A stretch of DNA of 64,000 bases from Sphaerimonospora sp050942215 (GCF_050942215.1 NZ_CP192056.1:992001-1056000), one strand, 5' to 3'; positions 26,555 through 35,648 are shown, counted from the stretch's first letter. Made by a program: numbers and translations. Notes: generated by a model from the letters alone, not told the origin.

Positions 26555-28111
26555 ATGGCCGCCAAGATTCGGGAACTCGACACCGCGATGGTCGAACGGG
26601 TGCTCAAGCATGTCGCCTCCGAGGGCAAAACCAAGGAGATCACGGCACCCTTCACCGGGAAGCCGCTGGCCGAGGTCCCGATCTCCACCGCCGAGGACGT
26701 CCGTACGGCGTATGCCAGAGCGAGAGCGGCGCAGGAGGCGTGGGCGACGCTGCCGATCCGCGGGCGGATCGAGCCGTTCCTGCGTCTGCACGACGCGATG
26801 CTCGACCGCCGAGCCGAGCTGCTCGACATCGTGCAGTGGGAGACCGGCAAGGCCCGGCGGCACGCGTACGAGGAGTTGCTCGACGCGGTCGGCTGCACGC
26901 TCTACTTCGCCCGCCGCGCGCCGGGGCTGCTGGCGCCGCACCGGCGGCAGGGCATCTTCCCGATCGCCACCAGGGCCGCGGAGCTGCGCCACCCCAAGGG
27001 CGCGGTCGCCGTGATCACGCCCTGGAACTATCCGCTGGCACTGGGCGTGAGCGACGTGACCCCGGCGCTGATCGCGGGCAACGTGGTGGTGCACAAACCG
27101 GACACGCAGACTCCGCTGTCCGTGCTGTGGACGATCGACCTGCTCGTCGAGCTGGGCATGCCCCGCGACCTCTGGCAGGTCGTGCTCGGCGACCCGGCCG
27201 ACATCGGCGACCCGCTGCTTGACGGCGCCGACTACGTCGCGTTCACCGGGTCGACCCGGGCCGGTCGCGCGGTCGCCGAGGGGGCCGCCAGGCGGCTCGT
27301 CGGCTGCTCGCTGGAGCTCGGCGGCAAGAACCCGATGATCGTTCTCGACGACGCCGACCTGGACGTGGCCGTGCAGGGCGCGATCCGGGCCTGCTTCACC
27401 AACGCGGGCCAGCTCTGCATCTCGATCGAACGGCTCTACGTGCACGAGTCGATCGCCGACGTGTACTGCGACAGGCTGGCGCGCACAGTGCGGAACATGA
27501 AGATCGGTCCGAGCCTCGACTGGGACACGCAGATGGGCTCGCTCACCTATCGGCGGCAGCTCGACGCGGTGTCGGCGCACGTGGCCGACGCGGTGGACAA
27601 GGGGGCGAGGGTGCTGGCGGGGGGCAGGTCGCGGCCCGACCTCGGCCCGCTGTTCTACGAGCCGACGATCCTTGACGGGGTCACCGAGGACATGGCCGTC
27701 TGCCGGGACGAGACGTTCGGCCCCGTCGTTTCGATCCACCGCTTCGCCGACGAGGACGAGGTCGTCGAGAGGGCCAACGACACGCCGTACGGCCTGAACG
27801 CCTCCATCTGGACCCGTGACCTCGCCAGGGGGCGTGCGCTCGCCGCCCGGATCAAGGCCGGCACGGTCAACATCAACGAGGGGTACGCCTCGGCCTGGGC
27901 CTCGTACGACGCTCCGATGGGCGGGATGAAGGCATCGGGCCTCGGCCGTCGCCACGGGGCGGAGGGGCTGCTCAAGTACACCGAGGGCCAGACCGTCGCC
28001 AGTCAGGCGACCTGGCTCGGGTTCGAGCCGATCCTCGGCATGACCTACGAGAAGTACGCCGACACCCTGGCCACCGTCCTCAAAGCGATGAAGCGCCTTC
28101 ACCTCAAATAG
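26555..28111 (+). CDS. gabD2: Succinate-semialdehyde dehydrogenase (GabD2 type)
   Basis: 518-residue NAD(P)-dependent aldehyde dehydrogenase. Catalytic Glu lies in LELGGKNPMIVL and Cys in NAGQLCIS; VITPWNYPLALG and FTGSTRAGRAVAEG are cofactor-binding segments. The N- and C-terminal extensions match actinobacterial GabD2. It precedes the ChoD-like gene, an order I recall from Streptomyces, and so marks the return to conserved backbone after the LAP cluster. A 17-bp inverted repeat precedes the ATG, but no strong ribosome site was found. Confidence 0.9.
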   Translation: MAAKIRELDTAMVERVLKHVASEGKTKEITAPFTGKPLAEVPISTAEDVRTAYARARAAQEAWATLPIRGRIEPFLRLHDAMLDRRAELLDIVQWETGKARRHAYEELLDAVGCTLYFARRAPGLLAPHRRQGIFPIATRAAELRHPKGAVAVITPWNYPLALGVSDVTPALIAGNVVVHKPDTQTPLSVLWTIDLLVELGMPRDLWQVVLGDPADIGDPLLDGADYVAFTGSTRAGRAVAEGAARRLVGCSLELGGKNPMIVLDDADLDVAVQGAIRACFTNAGQLCISIERLYVHESIADVYCDRLARTVRNMKIGPSLDWDTQMGSLTYRRQLDAVSAHVADAVDKGARVLAGGRSRPDLGPLFYEPTILDGVTEDMAVCRDETFGPVVSIHRFADEDEVVERANDTPYGLNASIWTRDLARGRALAARIKAGTVNINEGYASAWASYDAPMGGMKASGLGRRHGAEGLLKYTEGQTVASQATWLGFEPILGMTYEKYADTLATVLKAMKRLHLK

Positions 28112-28121
28112 CCCCCCCGCC

Positions 28122-28357
28122 GTGATCTTGTAGTTGCTCGCAGACAGGCGGCTTGAGCTGGTAGAACAGACTTCGTGATCTTGCAGAAACTCGCATGCGG
28201 CACCCTTGACCTGGAGTGCTACTCTCCGTGATCTTGCAATTGCAAGATCACGACGGCGGGAGTGCCTGGTCGGAGGGGTCGCCTGCGAGAAACTGCAAGA
28301 TCACGAAAGGGAGAATGCGAGGTCGGGCGGGATGTCTGCGAGTAACTACAAGATCAC
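28122..28357. repeat. Dyad-symmetric array B: six phased 20-bp units
   Basis: Forward units at 28122-28141, 28175-28194 and 28228-28247; reverse units at 28232-28251, 28285-28304 and 28338-28357. The middle two merge into a perfect 24-bp palindrome of GTGATCTTGCAA and its complement. Every step is 53 bp and all pairs centre on 28239.5. The outermost units share the same departure from consensus (TGTAGTT in place of TGCAGTT), so they still pair. The array fills the gap between gabD2 and the GMC gene, starting 10 bp after gabD2 and ending 16 bp before the GTG start. Confidence 0.92.
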
Positions 28358-28373
28358 GGCGGGGGGTGGGGGG

Positions 28374-30110
28374 GTGGATTATGACGTCCTCGTCATCGGG
28401 TCGGGGTTCGGCGGGAGCGTCGCGGCGCTGCGGCTGACCGAGAAGGGGTACGCGGTGGGCGTCGTCGAGGCCGGCCGCCGCTTCGACGAGAGGACGCTGC
28501 CGAAGAACTCCTGGCGGGCCAGGGACTTCCTGTGGGCCCCCGCGCTCGGCCTGAAGGGCATCCAGCGCATCCACGTCCTGCGCGGTGCCGGCGGCGTCAT
28601 GGTCTTGGCCGGAGCCGGGGTCGGCGGCGGCTCTCTCGTCTACGCCAACACCCTCTACGAGCCGCTCGACCCGTTCTTCGCCGACCCCCAGTGGAGCCAC
28701 ATCACCGACTGGAAGGCCGAGCTGGCCCCCTACTACGACCAGGCCAAACGCATGCTCGGCGCGGTGCTCAACCCCACGATGACCCCGGTGGACGAGGTGA
28801 TGCGCAGGGTCGCCGGGCGGATGGGCGTGGGCGAGACCTTCCATCTCGCCCCGGTCGGCGTGTTCTTCGGAGAGCCCGGCGTCGAGGCCGACGATCCGTA
28901 CTTCGGCGGGGTGGGACCGCGCAGGCGCGGCTGCACGGAATGCGGCGAATGCATGACCGGCTGCCGGCACGGCGCCAAGAACATGCTGATCAAGAACTAT
29001 CTCTACCTGGCGGAGAAGGCCGGGGCGAAGATCCATCCCGAGACCACGGCCGTCGGCGTCCGTCCGCTGGCGGACGGCTACGAGATCGCCGTACGCCGTA
29101 CCGGCCCGTTCGGCCGCACCCGCACCATCACCGCACGCCAGGTGATCTTCGCGGCCGGGACGTACGGCACCCAGCACCTGCTGCACCGGCTCAGGGCGAC
29201 CACGCTGCCCCGGCTGTCGCCCCGCCTCGGCGTGCTCACCCGGACGAACTCCGAGGCCCTGCTCGGCTTCGAACGCTTCACCGTCGAGGGCGAGAAACTC
29301 AACCGCGGAGTGGCGATCACCTCGTCCTTCCACCCCGACCCGCGCACGCACATCGAGCCGGTCAGGTGCGGCGACGGCTCCAACGCGATGGCCGCGCTGC
29401 GCACGCTGCTGATCGACGGGGGCGGCCGGGCGCCGCGCTGGCTGAAGTTCCTCGGCGCGGTCCTCCGGCGGCCGCGTCTGCTGCCCCGGCTGGTGAACCT
29501 CCGGCGGTGGTCGGAGCGCGGGATCATCGCCCTCGTCATGCAGGCCGAGGACAACTCGATCACCGTCACGTCGCGGCGCGGCAAACTGCGGGCCGGACCG
29601 GGACACGGTGAGCCGAACCCCACCTGGATCCCGGCCGGTCACGAGGCCGTACGGCTCGCCGCAGAGGAGATCGGCGGCATGGCGGCGGGCAGCTGGCTCG
29701 ACCTGTTCGATATTCCCGCGACCGCCCACTTCATCGGCGGCTGTGCGATCGGCGACTCGCCGGAGACCGGCGTGATCGACGCCTACCACCGGGTGTACGG
29801 CTACGAGGGCCTGCACATCGTGGACGGCTCGGCGATCTCCGCCAATCTGGGGGTGAACCCCTCGCTCACCATCACCGCCCAGGCGGAGCGTGCCATGGCG
29901 TTCTGGCCCAACAGGGGGGAGCCGGATCCGCGTCCCGCCCTCGGCTCCGGTTACGTGCGGATCACGCCTGTCGTGCCCGCCCGGCCCGTCGTACCGGCCT
30001 CCGCTCCGGGCGCGCTCCGCCTACCGATCGTGGAGATCACGCATTCGGCGGGAAAGGCGGCCGATGCGAACGGGAGCACGCCACGTCCGGACGGGACACC
30101 GCTCGGGTGA
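28374..30110 (+). CDS. GMC-family FAD oxidoreductase, ChoD-like
   Basis: 578 residues with FAD dinucleotide motif VLVIGSGFGGSVAALRL, GAGVGGGSLVYANT, and the C-terminal HFIGGCAIGDSPETGVIDAY and NLGVNPSLTITAQAERAM. A CxxCxxCxxxC cluster (CTECGECMTGC, about residue 185) is kept, as in ChoD relatives. In mycobacteria choD follows guaB3, so this is the expected backbone gene; its true substrate is uncertain. The start is set at GTG 28374 because the FAD fold begins at once after it and the upstream frame runs through repeat array B. The C-terminus carries a Pro/Ala-rich tail of about 60 residues. Confidence 0.87.
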   Translation: MDYDVLVIGSGFGGSVAALRLTEKGYAVGVVEAGRRFDERTLPKNSWRARDFLWAPALGLKGIQRIHVLRGAGGVMVLAGAGVGGGSLVYANTLYEPLDPFFADPQWSHITDWKAELAPYYDQAKRMLGAVLNPTMTPVDEVMRRVAGRMGVGETFHLAPVGVFFGEPGVEADDPYFGGVGPRRRGCTECGECMTGCRHGAKNMLIKNYLYLAEKAGAKIHPETTAVGVRPLADGYEIAVRRTGPFGRTRTITARQVIFAAGTYGTQHLLHRLRATTLPRLSPRLGVLTRTNSEALLGFERFTVEGEKLNRGVAITSSFHPDPRTHIEPVRCGDGSNAMAALRTLLIDGGGRAPRWLKFLGAVLRRPRLLPRLVNLRRWSERGIIALVMQAEDNSITVTSRRGKLRAGPGHGEPNPTWIPAGHEAVRLAAEEIGGMAAGSWLDLFDIPATAHFIGGCAIGDSPETGVIDAYHRVYGYEGLHIVDGSAISANLGVNPSLTITAQAERAMAFWPNRGEPDPRPALGSGYVRITPVVPARPVVPASAPGALRLPIVEITHSAGKAADANGSTPRPDGTPLG

Positions 30111-30198
30111 GCGCCGCATAGAGCCGGTTCGCCCCGCGATCCTCCGCCGCCACGATGGCGGCGGGTACGGCACGGCGCGGGCGGGCACGGCCTGTGAG

Positions 30199-30252
30199 GG
30201 GGTCCCGGTAGCAATGGAGAAATTTCCAACGAAGTTGCCTCTGATCTGCGGT
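30199..30252 (+). repeat. Left terminal inverted repeat
   Basis: 54-bp end matching the right end with three mismatches. It begins GGGGTCCC at the insertion boundary and ends GATCTGCGGT. It is longer than the usual 38-bp Tn3 ends. Confidence 0.93.
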
Positions 30253-30343
30253 AACGGAGGCGTTTGACCGCCTGTGGCGGGTTGGTGATCGCTGCCGCTA
30301 CGTTCGTTCCGGTTCCGTCCGGTACGGCACGTGGGGTGGTGCG

Positions 30344-32721
30344 TTGTCAGAGAAGATGTTCTCCGAGGAGCAGTTGGAGCAGCTGCGCTCGTTCCCGGAG
30401 ATCAGCGCAGATTAGTTGATCCGGTATTTCACGCCGACGCCAGCTGACGTGGCGTTCGTCGATCCAGGTCGTGGGCGGCGCTCAGTGGACCAGCTGGGCA
30501 TGCTGGTCCAGCTCTGTACGCTGCAGTGGCTCGGGTTCGTGCCCGACGATGTGGCCTCGGCGCCGCTGGCGGCGGTGGCCCGGGTCGCTGAGCGGCTGGG
30601 CGTGTCGCCAGCGGCGTTGTCGTTATACGGCCATCGGGCACAGACCCGCTCGGACCATCTGGCGCAAGTCGCCAAGTACCTGGAGTGGAAAACCGCCTCG
30701 GCAGGCAGCCAGGCGATGAAGGAGCTCGAGCAGTTCTTGCTGGACCGGGCGATGGAGCATGACTCGTCGACGCTGCTGTTCAACCTGGCGCGCGAGTATC
30801 TGATGGCGGCCAAGGTCATCCGGCCCGGCGCGCTCATCCTGGCCAAGATGGTCGGCACGGCGCGCAAGAGCGCCGCCGACCTGACCTCGCAGCTGGTGGC
30901 GCACCTGCTGACCGATGAGGTCCGCGCCGACCTGGAGCTGATGCTGACCGTCGATGCGGGGCTGGGCATGACCCGGCTGGAGTGGCTGGTCACCCCGGCC
31001 AAGGACGCCTCGGCGTCGTCGGTGAAGACCGCGATCGACAAGCTGGGCTGGCTACGCGCGGTGGACGCGCATCAGATGGACCTGTCGCTGCTGCCGAACG
31101 AGCGGCGCCGGTTTTTGGCCCAGGTCGCGCGCCGCTCGACCAATCAGGGGCTGGAGCGGCGCAAGGAGCGCAAGTTCCCGATCTTGCTGGCGTTCGTGGC
31201 CCAGGCGGCGGTCGATCAGCTGGACGAGGTGGTGGCGTTGTTCGATCAGGCCGTCTCGGCGCGTGAGTCCCGCGCGAAGTCCAAGACTGACGAGGTGCTG
31301 GTTGAACGGGCCAAGAAGGGTGAGGCCCGGCACCTGCTGATGGACATGATCCTTCCGGTGCTGGCCGACCCGTCGATCCCCGACGACGAGGTCGGCGGGA
31401 TGCTGCGCGAACGGATCGGCATGCAGCGGCTGCGTGAGATCACCTCGGATGCGTGGAAGCCACTGCCCAAGGACCACGGTCGGCTGTCGGAGCTGGAGTC
31501 CTCCTATACCTATCTGCGGCGGTTCACCCCGAACGTGCTGGCTGCGATCGACTTTCAGGGCGGGCCCGGCACGGGCGAGCTGATGGAGGCGGTGGCCGTC
31601 TTGAAGGAGATGAACCGGCTGGGCGGCCGCAAGGTGGGGCGCCGACCGGTTTCGTGCCCGCCAAGTACGCCGACTACCTGGACAAGGCCCGCAAATCCGG
31701 CGAGGACACCGCGTTTCGGCACTACTGGGAGCTGTGTGTGATCTTGTGTTTGCGGGATGGGCTGCGCAGCGGGGATGTGTTCGTGCCCGGAAGCCGCCGG
31801 TACGCCGACCCGGCGACCTACCTGTACACCGCCGAGCAGTGGGCGCCCAAGCGGGCCGAGTACTGCCGCCTGGTCGGTAAGCCGCAGGGCGCGACCGACG
31901 CGCTGGAGCAGGGCAAACAGGAACTGCACGCAGCTCTGGCGGAGCTGGAGCAGACCCTCGCCGGCGCCTCGCCCGATGACGCCGGTACGGTCCGGCTGGA
32001 TGAGGAGGTGCATCTGGTGGTGCCGCCGCTGTCGGCCGAGGACATTCCGGCGGAGGCCAAGGCACTGAAGGAGGAACTGGCCGCCATGCTGCCGTTCGCG
32101 CCGATCGCCTCGCTGCTGATCGAACTGGACGCCCGTACCGGCTTCCTGAACTGCTTCACCCACGCTGGCGGCCTGCTGCGGATGGCCGGCTCGCTAAAGT
32201 ACGGCCAGGCCACCGCCTCGCTGATCGTCGACAAGTGGTCGGCGGCCTCCCGACAGAACACCCTGGCCGCCGCGCTGAAGGAATGGGGGATGCTGCGCAG
32301 GACCGTCCACCTGGCCAAATACTTGTCGGACCCGGCGTTCAGGAGGAAGATCTCACGCCAGCTCAACAAGGGTGAGAGCCTGCACGCGCTGCGCCGGGAC
32401 CTGCACTACGCCCAGCAGGGCACCATCACCCGCCCGCCCCTCGAGCAGCAGACCGAGCAGGCGTGGTGCCTGACCGTGCTGACCAACTCGGTAGTCGCGT
32501 GGACGACAGAATATTATTCGCGAGCAGTGCTGGAGCTGCGCTCTCAGGGCCGGGACGTGCCGGATGAGGTCCTTTCCCATATCTCGCCCGGCCACAGCGA
32601 CAACATCAACTTCTTCGGGGTCATCAACGTGGACGTGGAAGCGGAACTGGCCAAGCTCGACACCACGGGATGGCGGCCGCTGAGGGCCGCGCAGCTGCGT
32701 GAGCTGGGGCTGACGCCCTGA
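30344..32721 (+). pseudogene. tnpA: Tn3-family transposase, triply inactivated
   Basis: Read from TTG 30344 (or ATG 30356) the product matches Tn3 transposases: an N-terminal region with EEQLEQLRSF, a middle helical region, and a C-terminal KYGQATASLIVDKWS... block ending in RPLRAAQLRELGL. Three lesions are visible. An in-frame TAG stands at 30413-30415, where ISAD-stop-LIRYF suggests a former Glu codon. A frameshift lies at about 31631-31640, between GGRKV and GAPTGFVPAKYADY. An internal deletion near 32170 joins FTHAGG to LLRMAGS, removing about 200 residues that should contain the DDE catalytic core (judged from memory of family length, about 990 residues). Confidence 0.9.
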
Positions 32722-32910
32722 GCGATCTCGGTGCAGACCGTTCCCGCCTCGACGCGATGGGCAGACTGCGGGGTGGACGTGATGATAGCCCGCGCCATTG
32801 CACGTGCCGTCGCCGTAACGGGGAGACCGTGCCGGCCTCTCGGGTATGGGGGCTTCTCGTCGGGTAGGGGACCGGGTCCCAACCTCCGGGGCCCTTCGGG
32901 CAAACGGGGT

Positions 32911-33036
32911 GTGCTGGTGCGTCTGGAATGGGAGCTGGAAGAGCTGATCGCGCCGTGTACGCTGCTGGACGATGCCTGGAAGCTGGTGTCGAGCAAGTGG
33001 ACACAGGCTTGTCGCCGGTTTTCGTTCCCGCATTGA
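32911..33036 (+). pseudogene. 5' fragment of a second Tn3-type transposase
   Basis: A short frame starting near GTG 32911 encodes LEWELEELIAPCTLLDDAWK before ending at 33036. It resembles the opening of the DUF4158-type Tn3 transposases (WEPEELIxxWTLVDxDW pattern, from memory). Nothing downstream continues it, so it is a leftover of another insertion. The surrounding 32722-33134 holds no other gene. Confidence 0.5.
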
Positions 33037-33134
33037 AAGCAAATAGTTCCGCACCTTGCGGAGTATCAGGCTAGGGTCGAGCGGCGCTGTCGCATGTGTC
33101 TCCGGCTAGTCCTATCCCTCTCGGGAGGTTGTAC

Positions 33135-33464
33135 GTGCTTAAATCGCGACGTCTCGCCCTGGCTTTGGCGGTCAGCGTGGCTGCTGTCGTATCGGCCCTG
33201 GCTTCGGCTTCCATAGTCAGTGCCGGTGGCCCGTCGCCAGCCCCGTCGGCGGACACCTCAGCGCTCAGCTCTCAGGAGCGAGAGCTCCTGCAGTCCGACA
33301 CGCCGAAGACGATCGCGTTGGACCCGCATACCGGTCAGGTGCTGTCGGTTTCTGAGGGGAACGATGCCGTCCCGGGCGGGAAAACGGTGGAGTTGGACCC
33401 ACATACCGGTCGGGTGCTGTCGGTAAGCAATCAAACCCTCTCGCGGCAAGCTCCCAATCCGTAG
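33135..33464 (+). CDS. Small secreted protein, transposon passenger
   Basis: 109 residues from GTG 33135, with GGGAGGT upstream. A signal peptide (basic MLKSRRLAL then a hydrophobic stretch, cleavage probably near SAGG) is followed by two copies of a TxxLDPHTGxVLSVS-like motif. The function is unknown. It is a close paralogue of the broken gene at 33674-34182; even the ribosome site and first codons are nearly identical, so one arose by inverted duplication. It lacks the Cys-containing C-terminal domain of that copy. It is followed by a bidirectional terminator. Confidence 0.7.
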   Translation: MLKSRRLALALAVSVAAVVSALASASIVSAGGPSPAPSADTSALSSQERELLQSDTPKTIALDPHTGQVLSVSEGNDAVPGGKTVELDPHTGRVLSVSNQTLSRQAPNP

Positions 33465-33563
33465 CCGACTAATAGTAAGAACGTTCTCACAGGTCATGAT
33501 CTTGCTATGGCTTTGATTGTCTGATAATAGGACCCCGTATCCGGGGCCGAAACTATTACGAAG

Positions 33564-33599
33564 GGCGGGAAGGCAAAAATTGCCTTCCCGCCATTTTTT
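33564..33599. terminator. Bidirectional intrinsic terminator between the two passenger genes
   Basis: Perfect 13-bp stem, GGCGGGAAGGCAA at 33564-33576 with its partner at 33580-33592, 3-nt loop, and six T at 33594-33599. It sits between two convergent genes. Only the plus-strand side has a clear T-run. Confidence 0.9.
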
Positions 33600-33673
33600 A
33601 CCTGCCCGTAGAATCGGCAGTTGTCACTCAATCACCTTCCGTGTCGGCAGAGGTAATGTGCTGGCCATCGGCT

Positions 33674-34182
33674 CTAGTAGAGGGTGACGCTGGTGCCCGT
33701 GACCAGCGAGCCGCTGAAGGTGATGGTGTTGCCGGGGCCCCACGGACCACTGCAGGGCGACGATCCACTGTAGGTCCAGCAGGCCTTGCCCGTGTAGCTG
33801 CCAGTGTAGAAGTAGGAGCGGGATGGCCAACTTCCCGTCTTCGTGCCCGCGCTGCCGTAAAACCCTTGGTCCGCGTACGGCACCTGGCCAGACTTGTAGC
33901 AGAAGTCTCCCGAATTGCAGGTACTGTGCTGGCTGATCATCGGTGTCGCGAGACTGCCTTCGGTCACCGACAGCACATTGCCGGTCCGTGGATCCAGCGC
34001 GATCGTCTTGGGTGCGCTGGACTTGAGGAGCTCAAGCTGCTGGGGGCTGAGCGCCGAGGTGTCGACCGACGGCGGAATCGGGGAGGGGCAGCGGCCATAG
34101 CCGTAGGAGCCGAGGTCAGTACTGCGGCGATAGCCGCGGCGCCAATGACCGAAGTCAGGGCGAGGCGTCGCGATTTAAGCAC
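33674..34182 (-). pseudogene. Frameshifted secreted Cys-rich passenger protein
   Basis: From GTG 34182 (GGAGGT upstream) the frame encodes a signal peptide, MLKSRRLAL then AAAIAAVLTSAPTAMAAAP. It shifts after a C-rich run near 34093-34098; the other frame resumes with the passenger motif PKTIALDPRTGNVLSVTEG. It continues into a domain with four Cys (CNSGDFC ... KACW ... SPC) ending at 33674. One missing base in the C run would restore an intact protein of about 169 residues, so either a mutation or a sequencing error is possible. The C-terminal domain resembles small secreted beta-rich proteins, but no family is assigned. Confidence 0.7.
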
Positions 34183-34299
34183 GTATAACCTCCGGTGATA
34201 GACGGACGAATTGGCTTGGTATCAACCAAACCCACCTTTGCACTGATTGAACGTAACCCCGACTCACCGGACAATCAAGGAAGATTCTAATTCAATCGA

Positions 34300-34315
34300 T
34301 GTGACGTGTATCACA
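34300..34315. promoter_or_regulatory. CRP-type operator in the divergent intergenic region
   Basis: TGTGACGTGTATCACA matches the CRP/GlxR consensus TGTGA-N6-TCACA exactly. It lies 118 bp upstream of the GTG at 34182 and 257 bp upstream of the ATG at 34572. The 389-bp gap 34183-34571 is unusually AT-rich for this genome and contains a TTGACA box near 34344-34349, so promoters for both neighbours probably lie here. Confidence 0.65.
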
Positions 34316-34571
34316 ATCAAGGGAGGTCGGCAAGATGGACCTTGACAAAATGGGAAATTTATATTTCCTAATTGTTGTCTACGGCTGTCAGATGTGTCGT
34401 GGGTCTGGACAGCACGGATGACGGGGCTGGACCGTGACGGGCTGAGCGCCCCTCCCTCCGAGGTGTGGACACCTCGATTACCTCGCCGACGACAGGGACC
34501 TAGATCAACCGTGTGCCGGCTGGTGGCACGTTTTTTGCCGGCGCCTCATCGCAGTAAATACCGGAGGCCTG

Positions 34572-35105
34572 ATGAACAACGAAGAGCCCGTATGCGGCCA
34601 ACTCGCCGCCCGGCTGCACCAGGAGGCCGACGCCTTCACCCGGCACACCAGCACGGACCCCCTGCCGCCCGCCCCGGTGGTGCTCGGCCACGCCTGCCGG
34701 GCGTTCACGATCGCCGCGGCCGCGGCTCGGCTCCTGGATGAGCACGCCATCCCCCACCGTGACGCGTACGCCGTCTGCGCCGACGACTGCGGCCACGCGG
34801 TGCTCGCGCTGAACGAGATTCTCGGCCCGCACCTTGTGCGCCGCTACACCGGCGGCACCGTCCTGCGAGCGGACATCACCGCACTCCGTCAGAAAGGCGA
34901 GGAAGAGCTGGACCTGTCGACCATCGAGGACACCGACCACATCACCGCAGCGATGGTCACCCTTGGCGCTGCGCTGACCAAGGCGTTGACGCCGATGGCC
35001 ACGGACGAGAACCTTCCCCCGATGATGCGGGAAGCCGCCCGCATGGCGGCAGACGCCGCCGACATCCTGTGGAGCCACTTCGGCGGCGACTCCGGCGGCT
35101 GGTAG
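34572..35105 (+). CDS. Hypothetical transposon passenger protein
   Basis: 177 residues from ATG 34572, with GGAGG 7-11 bases upstream. It has a largely helical, Ala-rich composition, no signal peptide or membrane helix, and two Cys in the middle (CADDCGHAVLALNEIL). No family is recognised. It lies between the CRP-type site and the right end of the transposon and is probably cargo. Confidence 0.6.
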   Translation: MNNEEPVCGQLAARLHQEADAFTRHTSTDPLPPAPVVLGHACRAFTIAAAAARLLDEHAIPHRDAYAVCADDCGHAVLALNEILGPHLVRRYTGGTVLRADITALRQKGEEELDLSTIEDTDHITAAMVTLGAALTKALTPMATDENLPPMMREAARMAADAADILWSHFGGDSGGW

Positions 35106-35466
35106 CGCCTCGGCCGAGTCCTCCGCCGCCAGCTCCGCACCGCCCAGGGACCGTACGGATTACGAGACGGCCGCGCCTGCAGCGTCTGATCGTCGGCTCG
35201 ACCCGGAAGCCGGCCTTTCGCGCAGCGCCTCCTCATACCGATCCAGCTTCCGCGCCGAGATTTCGGCGTCGGCGCAGGCGGCCAGGAAGGGCGCATCGTC
35301 ATGCCCGCCCCTCGATCACGAACCCGCCATACCCTTCGCTGGACCGCCTGTCCGCCTTACACAGCACCGTCCGGACGACCTCCGCGTCCCGATCCCACAC
35401 CGCCCACAACGGACCGGCCGCCCAAGCCGTAAGTGAATCGCAACCTAAGCCGCAGAACCCTTAATC
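35106..35466. other. Right internal end of the transposon, no supportable gene
   Basis: About 360 bp between the passenger gene and the right inverted repeat. On the minus strand, short open stretches (for example one ending FVIEGRA near 35301, and a following one containing SARKLDRYEEALRE) look protein-like but have no start or ribosome site and lie in different frames, suggesting gene debris. Confidence 0.4.
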
Positions 35467-35520
35467 ACCGCAGATCAGAGGAAACTTCGTTGGAAATTTC
35501 TTCATTGCTACTGGGACCCC
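35467..35520 (-). repeat. Right terminal inverted repeat
   Basis: 54-bp complement of the left end with three mismatches, ending GGGACCCC at the insertion boundary, followed directly by GTGAG. Confidence 0.93.
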
Positions 35521-35585
35521 GTGAGACGGGTACGGCACGGCGCGGGCGGGCACGGCCTGTGAGACGGGCACGGCCTGTGAGACGG
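35521..35585 (+). repeat. Tandem-repeat target flanking the transposon
   Basis: The 37 bp just left of the element (30162-30198) recur exactly at 35527-35563, and an 18-bp part (ACGGGCACGGCCTGTGAG) is repeated again at 35564-35581. The element therefore landed in a tandem array of GTGAG-ending units, and its 5-bp duplication is one of these ends. Confidence 0.85.
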
Positions 35586-35648
35586 GTCCGCCCCGGCGGC
35601 CCGACGCTTCCCGACTGACGACAGGCGTCGGCTGTGGCCGCGGGGGGA

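Larger units (their letters stand above)
30199..35520 (+). mobile_element. Decayed Tn3-family transposon
   Basis: 5,322-bp element bounded by 54-bp inverted ends beginning GGGGTCCC and flanked by the 5-bp direct duplication GTGAG (30194-30198 and 35521-35525), the Tn3-family target size. It carries a crippled Tn3 transposase, a fragment of a second transposase, two related small secreted-protein genes in opposite orientation (one frameshifted), and an unknown 177-residue gene. No resolvase gene was found. The insertion lies in a short tandem-repeat target between the ChoD-like gene and the MarR gene. Confidence 0.93.

Noticed and set aside
28206..28373. Longer N-terminus for the GMC oxidoreductase
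   Set aside because: The extra codons are repeat array B, and the FAD-binding fold begins immediately after GTG 28374.
30416..31741. Independent 441-residue gene inside the transposon
   Set aside because: It is the middle of the Tn3 transposase, bounded by an in-frame stop upstream and a frameshift downstream.
35106..35466. Short minus-strand frames near the transposon right end
   Set aside because: Protein-like fragments in different frames without starts; treated as debris rather than genes.
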